The translations under genes were made by a program, and so were the position numbers. Shown here in pieces: positions 1 to 8,336 of a DNA stretch of 64,000 nucleotides. Location of the stretch: NCBI GenBank assembly GCA_946535435.1, contig CAMNDM010000007.1, positions 1 to 64,000 of the forward strand, given 5' to 3'. The stretch's first letter is position 1; each line of letters starts with the position of its first letter. The notes under the pieces are model-generated. The model worked only from the letters and a program-made list of their open reading frames with translations. It did no database searches and had not been told where the DNA came from. This DNA is from Physcocola sp002396385 (GTDB taxonomy: Bacteria > Bacteroidota > Bacteroidia > Bacteroidales > Paludibacteraceae).

Positions 1-173
1 TCATAGAGTTAAAGCACAACAAGAGTACGGAAAGTGCCCTCCAGCAAATAAAGGACAGGAACTACCACGAGGCCCTCAACCTCTATTACGACAACCTGTT
101 GTTCGTAGGCATCAACTACGACGAGAAAACCAAGGAACACACCTGCAAGATAGAGCGGTTTGTGAAAGAATAA
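1..173 (+). CDS. 3' end of AAA-ATPase-like / PD-(D/E)XK nuclease family protein (partial)
   Basis: An open frame runs in from the left edge and stops with TAA at 171-173; the start lies outside the window. The 56 visible residues begin IELKHNKSTESALQQIKD and continue with a tyrosine-rich segment and a strand ending CKIERFVKE. The Glu-x-Lys of IELK followed by an ALxQIxxRxY helix is the usual C-terminal end of the Bacteroidales proteins that join an AAA-ATPase-like domain to a PD-(D/E)XK nuclease-like domain (PF09820/PF08011). Their biological role is unknown. The family assignment rests on this short tail only. Confidence 0.7.
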   Translation, partial: IELKHNKSTESALQQIKDRNYHEALNLYYDNLLFVGINYDEKTKEHTCKIERFVKE

Positions 174-429
174 AGTCCGCTTGTCCTAAACTGATTAACA
201 CTGCCCCCCCGGGACGCAAACACCGTCTGGAAGACGGTATCTCAATAACCGGGCACGGGGAAAGGGCTTGTCCTTACACCGTGCCCGGACTTCTATGCGG
301 CGCCGGTGCGTTTGGAAAACGCTACGTGGCAACACTGGACTTCATCAATTTCTATAAATGTGAAATTGTATGATAGGAACCTTAATGACTCACTTTTCAG
401 TTCTTTTAACCAAACATAACAGATTTCAG
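174..429. other. intergenic region with two hairpins
   Basis: No gene is seen here. One hairpin (ACCGTC/GACGGT) lies at about 216-234. A longer inverted repeat pairs 249-258 (CCGGGCACGG) with 279-288. Neither is followed by a T run, so they do not look like ordinary intrinsic terminators. The stretch from the first hairpin to AATAACCGGG resembles the repeat unit found near 60 kb. Confidence 0.4.
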
Positions 430-461
430 TTTGCCAAAGTCTCCATTAATACATAAATTTG
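430..461 (+). promoter_or_regulatory. Bacteroidota-type promoter of trpB
   Basis: TTTG at 430-433 is followed after 20 bases by TAAATTTG at 454-461. This matches the Bacteroidota primary-sigma consensus TTTG–N19-21–TAnnTTTG. Transcription would start near 468, leaving a leader of about 50 bases before the ATG at 517. Confidence 0.75.
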
Positions 462-516
462 CTAATACTGCACTTTTGCGCAGTTTACACATGTTAATTA
501 ACAGTATTTATAAAAT

Positions 517-1884
517 ATGAGCAACAACAAACGCTTCATCTTGTCAGAGAACGAGATACCTACAGCGTGGTACAACATTGTGGCCGATATGAAGAATAAG
601 CCCATGTTGCCACTTAACCCCAAAACACGCCAACCGCTTACAGTGGACGAGATGTCGCACATCTTTACCCTCGAGGCTTCTAAACAGGAACTGAACCAGA
701 CTGACCGCTGGATTGAAATTCCCGATGAAGTGCGCGACCTTTACAAACACTACCGACCAACCCCGCTAGTCCGTGCCACAGGTTTGGAAAAGGCGCTCGA
801 CACACCTGCTCATATCTACTTCAAGAACGAAAGTGTGAGCCCTGTTGGTTCACACAAACTGAACTCTGCAATTCCACAAGCCTATTATGCAAAGATGGAA
901 GGCATCAAGAATCTGACTACCGAAACCGGTGCCGGCCAGTGGGGAACCGCCCTCAGCTATGCCGGTAAGGCGTTCGGCATCGATGTTACCATCTTTATGG
1001 TAAAGGTCAGCTTTGAACAGAAACCTTACCGCCGCAGCATAATGCAGACCTTCGGCGGACACGTATTTGCCTCTCCTAGCGACGTTACCAGCGCCGGCCG
1101 CGCTATTCTGGCCAGAGACCCCGGTTACACCGGCAGCCTTGGTACCGCAATCAGCGAGGCTGTTGAAATGGCCATCGGCACCCCAGACTGCCGCTATGCC
1201 CTTGGCAGTGTGTTGAGCCACGTTTCGCTACACCAGACGGTGCTTGGCCTAGAGGCTGAAAAACAGATGGACATGGCTGGTGAATATCCCGACATCGTTA
1301 TCGGCTGCTTTGGTGGCGGCTCGAACTTCTCGGGTATCGCATTCCCATTCATGCGCCACAACATTCTCGATGGAAAGAAAACCCGCTTCATTGCGGCCGA
1401 ACCAGCATCGTGTCCTAAACTGACACGCGGTGTGTTCCACCTCGACTTCGGTGACGAGGCAGGCTACACCCCACTTTTGGCAATGTACACCCTCGGACAC
1501 AACTTCAAACCTGCTTCTATCCACGCCGGAGGCTTACGCTACCACGGTGCTGGCACCACTGTCAGCCAGTTGTTGAAAGACAACATGATGGAGGCGGTAG
1601 ACATCAAGCAGACCGACACATTCAAGGCTGCACAGCTCTTCGCACAGACCGAGGGTATTATTCCTGCACCGGAATCAAGCCACGCTATTTGCGCAGCCAT
1701 CAACGAGGCACTTAAATGCAAGGAAGAAGGCACACAGAAGACCATCCTCTTCAACCTTTCTGGCCATGGACTTATCGATATGACCGCTTACGACCAGTAT
1801 CTCTCTGGAAATCTGCACAACTACGAGATTAGCGATGCCGAGTTGAAGGCCAATCTTGACGAATTAAACAGTATAATCAAGTAA
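517..1884 (+). CDS. trpB: tryptophan synthase beta chain, TrpB2 type
   Basis: A PLP enzyme that condenses indole with L-serine to give tryptophan, 455 aa. The PLP lysine is K114 in GSHKLNSA, followed by the ETGAGQWG loop and the phosphate-binding motif CFGGGSN. The length and the PVGSHKLNSA context fit the longer TrpB2 subfamily, not the roughly 400-aa TrpB1 that pairs tightly with TrpA. No trpA is adjacent, so it may act alone, salvaging indole. A well-formed promoter lies upstream. The next gene, a GH94 phosphorylase, starts 20 bases after the stop, so the two are probably co-transcribed although they share no obvious pathway. The cytosolic location and indole-salvage role are inferred from the subfamily. 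Confidence 0.93.
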   Translation: MSNNKRFILSENEIPTAWYNIVADMKNKPMLPLNPKTRQPLTVDEMSHIFTLEASKQELNQTDRWIEIPDEVRDLYKHYRPTPLVRATGLEKALDTPAHIYFKNESVSPVGSHKLNSAIPQAYYAKMEGIKNLTTETGAGQWGTALSYAGKAFGIDVTIFMVKVSFEQKPYRRSIMQTFGGHVFASPSDVTSAGRAILARDPGYTGSLGTAISEAVEMAIGTPDCRYALGSVLSHVSLHQTVLGLEAEKQMDMAGEYPDIVIGCFGGGSNFSGIAFPFMRHNILDGKKTRFIAAEPASCPKLTRGVFHLDFGDEAGYTPLLAMYTLGHNFKPASIHAGGLRYHGAGTTVSQLLKDNMMEAVDIKQTDTFKAAQLFAQTEGIIPAPESSHAICAAINEALKCKEEGTQKTILFNLSGHGLIDMTAYDQYLSGNLHNYEISDAELKANLDELNSIIK

Positions 1885-1904
1885 AACAAAAATAAAGACA
1901 ATTT

Positions 1905-4301
1905 ATGCAGTACGGATATTTCGATGACGAACGCAAAGAGTACGTTATCACCAATCCAGCTACCCCAAAATCTTGGAGTAACTATTTAGGAGACACCCGT
2001 TATGGCGCTATCATCACCAACAACGCAGGTGGTTATAGTTTCTTCCGCTCGTCGGTTCAGGGTTGCTTCCTCCGTTTGAAGTTCAACACTGTACCTAACG
2101 ACCAGCCAGGCCGCTACATCTATCTTCACGATGTAGACACGAAAGATTTCTGGAGTGGCAGCTGGCAGCCTGTAGGCAAGCCGCTCGACCAGTACAAGAG
2201 CGAATGCCGTCATGGTTCAGCCTATTCCATCATCTCGTCGGAATACTCAGGTATAAAGACCGAGACCCTTTATTTCGTGCCACTTGGCGCTGAGTTTGAA
2301 GTGTGGCGCGTGAAGGTGACCAACAACTCTGGCAAGAAGAGGAACCTTCGTGCTTTCACTTACGCCGAGTTTGCCTCAAACTGGAACATGCACGACGACA
2401 GCAACAACCTGCAATACACCCAGTATATCATCAAGACTTCGTATGCCGACGGTTTCATCGACCATGGTAACAACCTTTACATGCCTGAGGAACCAGAAAA
2501 CTTCCAAAACAAAGACCAGGCCCGCCACTCGTTCATCGGTGTGGTTGGTGCGAAAGTTACCGGTTACGACAGCGACCGCGACAAGTTCATCGGCCTTTAC
2601 CACACTTATGCCAATCCGGAATCGGTAATGCGCGGCCAGTGCGGTAACACTGTTACAGAAGGCGACAATGGTTGTGGTACCCTTCAGGTTGACCTTTCGC
2701 TCGAAGCTGGCGAAACCAAGGAATTCACAGTAGTGCTTGGTATCGGTAAGGCTTGGGTTGAAGGTAAGAATGCCGCAGAACGCGTTGCAACTCCTGCCAA
2801 ACTGGATGCCGAATACAAGAAGGTGGTTGACTACTGGCACGGCCGCATTGAGGGCCTTAGCGCTAAGACTCCAGACGCAGCGTTCAACAGCATGATCAAC
2901 ATGTGGAATCCGTTCAACAACCTCATCACCTACGCATGGAGCCGTGCCGCTTCCCTCATCTACCGTGGTGAGCGCGACGGTATGGGTTACCGCGATACCA
3001 TTCAGGATATGCTCGGCGTCATCCACAACATTCCTACCGAAGTGGTTGAGCGTCTCGAACTTATGCTTACCGGACAGAATTCTAACGGTGGCGCTATGCC
3101 AGTGGTTAAGCCGTTTGCCCACAACCCTGGTCACGAAGAGCCAACTCCTGAAAACGAGTTCCGTTCCGACGACTGCATGTGGTTGTTCAACACTGTTCCT
3201 ACTTATGTTAAGGAAATCGGCAACCTCGACTATTATAACAAGGTTCTTCCTTACAGCGACAAGGGTGAAGGCACCGTTCTCGACCACCTCCGTCGCGCCA
3301 TCCAGTTCAACCTCGACCGTCTTGGCAAGAATGGCCTCCCTTGCGGTTTGAAGGCAGACTGGAACGACTGTCTGGTGTTGGGTGCAAAGGGTGAGACGGT
3401 CTTTGTAGCCATGCAACTGCGTTATGCGCTCACTGTTTACATCGACATCTGTAACCGCCTCAACAAGCCAGAAGAAGTTAAGTGGGCAGAGGGTCACCTT
3501 GCTACCCTTACAGCTAATATCGACAAGGCGGCTTGGGACGGTGAATGGTATGTTCGCGCAATTAAGGAAGACGGCTACGTCTTCGGTACCAGCAAGAATC
3601 CGATTAAGGAAGGCAACATCTGGCTCAACCCACAGAGCTGGGCTATCATTTCAGGCCAGGCTACTGGCGAACGCGCCGAAGTGGTTATGAACAGTGTAGA
3701 GAAGCACCTTGCCATTGAATATGGTTTGGTTCTTTGCGACCCTCCTTTCGAAAAGACCGAGGCCAGCGTCATCAAGGCTCCGCTCTTCATCAAGGGTATG
3801 AAGGAAAATGCGGCTGTGTTCCAGCACACCCAAGGTTGGGGCATTATGGCCGACTGTATTCTCGGTCACGGTAAACGTGCGTTCAAGAACTACACCAACT
3901 ACCTGCCTGCCCACTACAACGAACGTGCGGAAGTACGCCAGATTGAGCCTTACGTATATGCCCAGACCACTTGCTCTACCTACAACATGCGTGCCGGCCA
4001 GAGCCGTTGCCCATGGTTGAGCGGTACTGCTTCTTGGGCATACTTCACCGCAGCCCAGTACATTCTGGGTATACGCCCTGATTATGAAGGCCTGCTGATT
4101 GACCCATGTATTCCAAGCTGGGAAGGCTTCACCGCTACGCGCCGCTTCCGTGGAAAGATTGTGAACATCACCGTTAAGAACCCTAACAAGGTGGAAAAGG
4201 GTGTCAAGAGCATCTCTATCAACGGTGAAAAGGTTGACGGACAGATTGTGCCATTCAGCAAGATGAAAGACGTTAACGAGGTGGAAGTCATCATGGGCTG
4301 A
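1905..4301 (+). CDS. GH94 family glycoside phosphorylase (cellobiose phosphorylase-like)
   Basis: A 798-aa cytosolic enzyme of the cellobiose/chitobiose phosphorylase family. It is expected to cleave a beta-linked disaccharide with phosphate, giving a sugar 1-phosphate and a free sugar. The N-terminal beta-sandwich starts YGYFDDERKEYVITNPATP. The (alpha/alpha)6 barrel carries the family block LKADWNDCL around residue 490, whose Asp is the general acid in characterised members. There is no signal peptide. The gene follows trpB by 20 bases and is followed by a strong terminator at 4328. Whether the substrate is cellobiose, a longer cellodextrin or another disaccharide cannot be read from the sequence. 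Confidence 0.88.
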   Translation: MQYGYFDDERKEYVITNPATPKSWSNYLGDTRYGAIITNNAGGYSFFRSSVQGCFLRLKFNTVPNDQPGRYIYLHDVDTKDFWSGSWQPVGKPLDQYKSECRHGSAYSIISSEYSGIKTETLYFVPLGAEFEVWRVKVTNNSGKKRNLRAFTYAEFASNWNMHDDSNNLQYTQYIIKTSYADGFIDHGNNLYMPEEPENFQNKDQARHSFIGVVGAKVTGYDSDRDKFIGLYHTYANPESVMRGQCGNTVTEGDNGCGTLQVDLSLEAGETKEFTVVLGIGKAWVEGKNAAERVATPAKLDAEYKKVVDYWHGRIEGLSAKTPDAAFNSMINMWNPFNNLITYAWSRAASLIYRGERDGMGYRDTIQDMLGVIHNIPTEVVERLELMLTGQNSNGGAMPVVKPFAHNPGHEEPTPENEFRSDDCMWLFNTVPTYVKEIGNLDYYNKVLPYSDKGEGTVLDHLRRAIQFNLDRLGKNGLPCGLKADWNDCLVLGAKGETVFVAMQLRYALTVYIDICNRLNKPEEVKWAEGHLATLTANIDKAAWDGEWYVRAIKEDGYVFGTSKNPIKEGNIWLNPQSWAIISGQATGERAEVVMNSVEKHLAIEYGLVLCDPPFEKTEASVIKAPLFIKGMKENAAVFQHTQGWGIMADCILGHGKRAFKNYTNYLPAHYNERAEVRQIEPYVYAQTTCSTYNMRAGQSRCPWLSGTASWAYFTAAQYILGIRPDYEGLLIDPCIPSWEGFTATRRFRGKIVNITVKNPNKVEKGVKSISINGEKVDGQIVPFSKMKDVNEVEVIMG

Positions 4302-4327
4302 TACTTACGTTAAGTATAACAATAACG

Positions 4328-4369
4328 AACCGCCCTGCGACCCTTATGAAGGTTGCAGGGCGGTTTTTC
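4328..4369 (+). terminator. intrinsic terminator after GH94 gene
   Basis: A stem pairs AACCGCCCTGC (4328-4338) with GCAGGGCGGTT, followed by a run of T from about 4364. It closes the trpB–GH94 transcription unit. Confidence 0.9.
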
Positions 4370-4473
4370 TGTTGTTACAGCAGACTCAAAGAAACAGTTT
4401 TTTAAGAGGGCAGTATTGGACACTTTTTCAGTAGAGAAAAGCTTTTATGACCAATTTTCAGTCAAATCTGCTC

Positions 4474-4504
4474 TTTTCTGAAAGGCTAATTCCAATTACC
4501 TTTG
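4474..4504 (+). promoter_or_regulatory. probable promoter of the Sel1-repeat gene
   Basis: TACCTTTG at 4497-4504 is a perfect TAnnTTTG. It is preceded after 19 bases by TTTT at 4474-4477, one mismatch from TTTG. The start codon at 4539 would follow a short leader. Confidence 0.55.
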
Positions 4505-4538
4505 TTTTACCTAAATAATAACAAAACATAAACACAAT

Positions 4539-6719
4539 ATGGAGAATCAGTTTAACATCGAAGAACTTACAAAACTCGCAGAACAGGGTGATGTTTCGGC
4601 ACAAAGCCAGTTGGGCAATTGCTATTACTGGGGGAACGGCGTGGAGAAAAACCACGAAAAATCGTTTGAGTGGTACCTGAAGTCGGCCGAACAGGGTGAT
4701 AAAGAGGGGCAGTATTTTGTGGGAATGTTTTATGCTACAGGAAGCGGAACAGCAAGAGATTACCAGCAGGCGGTGAAATGGTGCCGATTGGCGGCTGAAC
4801 AAGGGCAGGCCGATGCCATAAACCAGTTGGGTTGGCATTATGAACATGGTTTTGGTGTTGAGAAAGACGAAAAAAAGGCCGTAGAACTATACCTTCGGAA
4901 TGCGGAAAATGGCAACGCGCTTGCACAATTCTATCTGAGCAGTTGTTACGGATGGGGTAAAGGTGTGGAGCAAGACTACCAAAAAGCGCTGGAATGGGCG
5001 GAAAAAGCGGTTGCAAACGGTTGCGAAGCCGCTATTCAGGCTGTGAATTTCTACAAGGCATCTCTGCCAAGGCAAAAAGAGGAGGAAAAATTCGTTAAGG
5101 AAACTAAACTGGCCGATGACAAGGCCGATTTTTCTGTCAAGAATGCGATTGATTTCAAAACTAACGCCAACGCAGACACCCAACCAACCGCTAAAAAGAG
5201 CAAGAAAGAAGAGCTTTGGGAACTGGCCGAACAAGGCGACGCCAACGCCCAGTATGAATTAGGATACTACTATGAATGGAAAAGCTGTGACGATAAGAAG
5301 GCGTTGGAATGGTATACAAAAGCCGCAGAACAAGGGCATATAAAAGCCCAGGAACAGGTTGCATATATTTACCGTAAAGGTAAGGTTGTGGAACGCAGTT
5401 ATGAGAAATATGTCGAGTGGATGACTAAAGCTGCAAATCAGGGTAGCGCTGAGGCACAGCAGTCTTTAGGAATGTTTTATGACAAGGGCGCTGACGGTGT
5501 GCCACAGAACTATGAGCTGGCTGCCATGTGGTTTGAGAAAGCTGCCGAACAAGGCAAGGTGGAAGCTACTTACCAATTAGGTGAGTATTATTATTGGGGA
5601 AATGGTGTACCTGAAAATAACGAAAAGGCGATTGAATGGTACAAGAAAGCTGCGGAGGGAGATGTGCATTACGTTGCTACTATAGAAGCCCAGTGGAGGC
5701 TGGGCGAAATGTATGAACACGGACATGGTGTGGATGTCGACCTTGAAGTTGCGGCTGAATGGTACAACAGGGCAGCAAAAAACCACCATTCCGGGGCTAA
5801 AGACGATTTGGAAAGACTGTACGAATCGGGGGCTGTAGAGCCTAAAGACGTAGCCGTTAGAAACGACGAGGTGTTCGGCCGGCTCATCCACGATGGGAAG
5901 AAAACATGGAAAGGGAAAATAACAGCCAACTTCAATGGCAGGCAGACTGAGTTGAAAATTCGATTGGCCAGCACGTCAAAAGAAAAATTTTCCAAGGAAC
6001 AGCTGAAAGCTTTTGCCGAATACCGGGAGAAAGAAGCGGTTTTTTACGCTGCAGTTCAACAAAAAGCTAAGGAGATATACAAAAAAGCCAACGGGGAAAA
6101 AGACAACGAAATCATTCCTACAAAACTTTACATTGACCGGCAAGGCAACTACGGATGGGAGTGTAAAAAAGCATGGGACGAACAGGCTATTTCTGCCATC
6201 CTTTCAGACGGCGACGTGCAAATAGGCAGCGTGTCTGTAGTTTATAATTATGCTGATGTGGTTGCCAGTCGTACCAAAACCCAGTGGTATGAGGGCGATA
6301 CCGCTTATATGAATTTGTTTGGTTTTTTGGAAGCGCTTGATGTTCGCCGTGCACTTTATGAATATGAAGAGGCGGAAGACGAAGAAGTCCGTGAGGGTAA
6401 ACTGACCGATAAGGAGGTTGAACTCCTTTTATGGCTCACCAATGAACTCAATACAGAAAGTATTGCAGATGGTGTGGTAAATTATTGCAACATCACGTAC
6501 GATATGTGGAGCGACAAGCAAATAGGGAGAGAAGACCTTCTCGATGAGTTGGACATTAGCAAAATTTATTTGAGAACCGAACATTCTGCTGAATATGACG
6601 ATGACCCTGAAATTTCTCTTGCTGGCGAGTGCCAGTGCGACGAGGAGCATGGTATTGCCATTGGCTTCAAAGACAAGGAGTTGGCAGGTGTTAGTTCTGA
6701 GGATTACGGTTTCTCTTAA
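4539..6719 (+). CDS. Sel1-like repeat protein with C-terminal DUF6985-like region
   Basis: A 726-aa protein with no signal peptide. Roughly residues 1-180 and 225-420 hold two blocks of Sel1-like (TPR-related) repeats of about 36 residues, with recurrent A-x-x-QL-G-x-x-Y, YEKGxGV and A-x-x-W-x-x-K-AAEQG patterns. A lysine-rich linker (about 185-225) separates the blocks. The last 290 residues are a different domain that starts FGRLIHDGKKTWKG and ends with an acidic CQCDEEHGIAIGF segment. That tail resembles the poorly described DUF6985/DUF2004 group, but I hold this loosely. Sel1 arrays are protein-binding scaffolds, so an adaptor role is likely; no catalytic motif is visible. Confidence 0.75.
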   Translation: MENQFNIEELTKLAEQGDVSAQSQLGNCYYWGNGVEKNHEKSFEWYLKSAEQGDKEGQYFVGMFYATGSGTARDYQQAVKWCRLAAEQGQADAINQLGWHYEHGFGVEKDEKKAVELYLRNAENGNALAQFYLSSCYGWGKGVEQDYQKALEWAEKAVANGCEAAIQAVNFYKASLPRQKEEEKFVKETKLADDKADFSVKNAIDFKTNANADTQPTAKKSKKEELWELAEQGDANAQYELGYYYEWKSCDDKKALEWYTKAAEQGHIKAQEQVAYIYRKGKVVERSYEKYVEWMTKAANQGSAEAQQSLGMFYDKGADGVPQNYELAAMWFEKAAEQGKVEATYQLGEYYYWGNGVPENNEKAIEWYKKAAEGDVHYVATIEAQWRLGEMYEHGHGVDVDLEVAAEWYNRAAKNHHSGAKDDLERLYESGAVEPKDVAVRNDEVFGRLIHDGKKTWKGKITANFNGRQTELKIRLASTSKEKFSKEQLKAFAEYREKEAVFYAAVQQKAKEIYKKANGEKDNEIIPTKLYIDRQGNYGWECKKAWDEQAISAILSDGDVQIGSVSVVYNYADVVASRTKTQWYEGDTAYMNLFGFLEALDVRRALYEYEEAEDEEVREGKLTDKEVELLLWLTNELNTESIADGVVNYCNITYDMWSDKQIGREDLLDELDISKIYLRTEHSAEYDDDPEISLAGECQCDEEHGIAIGFKDKELAGVSSEDYGFS

Positions 6720-6724
6720 ACTGC

Positions 6725-6765
6725 AAAGGCTGTCCGTTTGCACCTCAAACGGGTAGCCTTTATAT
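6725..6765 (+). terminator. terminator after Sel1-repeat gene
   Basis: The stem pairs AAAGGCT-GTCCGTTTG with CAAACGGG-TAGCCTTT and is followed by a T/A-rich tail. It closely resembles the terminator at 8287. Confidence 0.8.
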
Positions 6766-6938
6766 TTTATTGGTATAGTTGAAGTTAGCCATTGTAAAAA
6801 CGATGGTTAAATCTCCCCTTTGTTGTATTCAAAAACACCTGCTTTTCAGAATTTGGTCATTTGGGAAGAAAGGTATTGTTGCAGATTCAGTTCCTCCCTC
6901 TTTACTCAGTTACTTTTGTTATTGAAAAAATAAGAAAC

Positions 6939-8252
6939 ATGAAAAATACAGCATTATTGTGTGTGTTGGCACTACTTCCAGGCTGTTTTGCCAGATCAAT
7001 CGAACTATATGCTTTTCCCGATGGAATAGAAGTAACAAATAAAAAAAAGATTCAAATGAAACACCCCACATTTACCTCAATTGGAGACTACGTTGACAAA
7101 TTCGGACTTACCATGGTTGAGGTCAAAAATAGTCGATATGGATTTGTAAATCAAAAGGGCGATATCGTTGTCCCGCCTGTTTATAAATACATCGAATGGA
7201 ATTGTGATAGTCCGTTCATCAGCATCGATTGCTATGACGACAATACAGGAGAATACACCCAACACATCTACAGTATAAAAATCCCCAACATTCATTTCGT
7301 CGAAAAACAGGGTATGATTGCTGTGGAGGACAATTCATTCAAAAGGTTGTCTGGGTTCGATTACGACTGGCTGGATTATGAAACAGGTTGTGCGAAGAGA
7401 GATGGCGAATATGGCACTATAGACGCCAAAGGCATATTCCGTGTTAAAAAAGAACTACAGGGATTTCGTGCGCAAGGGAAGGATTTGGGTTTCAATCCAG
7501 TCATCGTAAAAGATGGCAAGGTGGGAATAATCGACAATAAACTGAATTTCACATTACCCGCTAAATACGATTCCATTCAGCGTGTCGCCTATAATAGCCC
7601 TCAAGTTATCGTCAAAATCCAAGGCCGATATGGAGTTGCGACACCAGGAGTGAATGCCGGTTCGGCAATCGTTCTTTACGACAAAATAACCCCTGTTTAC
7701 CATTTGGTCAACCGACATCCCGATGAGGCTGAATCTGATGATACGCATTTTTATGTGGAAGGTGGAAATGGAGAAATAAAGACGGAAAATTACCAGATAC
7801 ACGCTACTTACGAATGGAACAATTGGACAGATGAACTCTTTTGTTTCAAAGCAGAGAAAGCTGGTAAAGTGTTCTACCTCGATGTCAATGGTACAAAAAT
7901 CCTAGACAAAAAGGAAGTGGAAGATGAGATTAACCTTAACAAGGTGTTCGAACCATACGAGACGCAACATAGGGCGGAGTATCAGGGAGATTTATATAGT
8001 GAGATCAGGTCTTTGATAATGGCTCGCAAAAAAGCTAAAAATTCGCATGGAAGGGTTTACGTGAAATTCATCATCAACAAGGACGGCACCATATCGGATG
8101 AAACAATCGAAACTGGAGCAGATAAAGAATTAGAACAAGAAGCGATTCGAATCGTAAAACAACTGAAGAAATGGAACCCTGCAACGATTGGGAACAAAAA
8201 AGTCAGATCGTATGAAACTGTTAGGCTGGACTTTTATTCTATATCAAAATAG
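6939..8252 (+). CDS. exported WG-repeat protein with C-terminal TonB-like domain
   Basis: A 437-aa protein. The open frame extends up to 6861, but the ATG at 6939 is preferred. It begins a classic signal sequence (MKNTALLCVLALLPGCFARS), and a TAnnTTTG promoter element (TACTTTTG, 6911-6918) lies inside the longer version. LPGC is a weak lipobox; cleavage after CFA is also possible. The middle holds WG-type beta repeats: SRYGFVNQKGDIVVPPVY, GEYGTIDAKG, GKVGIIDNKLNF and GRYGVATPG. The last 80 residues match the TonB C-terminal fold (VYVKFIINKDGTISD, EAIRIVKQLKKWNPA). There is no N-terminal TonB membrane anchor or proline-rich stretch, so it probably does not energise receptors in the usual way. 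The function is unknown. Confidence 0.8.
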   Translation: MKNTALLCVLALLPGCFARSIELYAFPDGIEVTNKKKIQMKHPTFTSIGDYVDKFGLTMVEVKNSRYGFVNQKGDIVVPPVYKYIEWNCDSPFISIDCYDDNTGEYTQHIYSIKIPNIHFVEKQGMIAVEDNSFKRLSGFDYDWLDYETGCAKRDGEYGTIDAKGIFRVKKELQGFRAQGKDLGFNPVIVKDGKVGIIDNKLNFTLPAKYDSIQRVAYNSPQVIVKIQGRYGVATPGVNAGSAIVLYDKITPVYHLVNRHPDEAESDDTHFYVEGGNGEIKTENYQIHATYEWNNWTDELFCFKAEKAGKVFYLDVNGTKILDKKEVEDEINLNKVFEPYETQHRAEYQGDLYSEIRSLIMARKKAKNSHGRVYVKFIINKDGTISDETIETGADKELEQEAIRIVKQLKKWNPATIGNKKVRSYETVRLDFYSISK

Positions 8253-8286
8253 TACGTGCTGGTTTGTCGTACAAACTTTCTGAAAA

Positions 8287-8332
8287 AGTAAAGGCTACCC
8301 GTTTGAAATACAAACTGGCAGCCTTTACTGTT
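8287..8332. terminator. bidirectional terminator between WG/TonB-C gene and yifB
   Basis: A long stem pairs AGTAAAGGCT (8287 onward) with AGCCTTTACT (ending near 8329), with inner pairs CCGTTTG/CAAACTGG. T-rich sequence on the right and A-rich sequence on the left let it serve both converging genes. Confidence 0.8.
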
Positions 8333-8336
8333 TCTT

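Noticed and set aside
249..288. Intrinsic terminator for the partial first gene
   Set aside because: The stem is strong but the loop is 20 bases and no T run follows; kept only as a hairpin.
2376..3497. 373-aa minus-strand open frame inside the GH94 gene
   Set aside because: Antisense shadow of a well-supported gene; the protein looks like no family.
6861..6938. Extended N-terminus of the WG/TonB-C protein
   Set aside because: It would place the promoter element at 6911 inside the gene and put a signal peptide in the middle of the protein.
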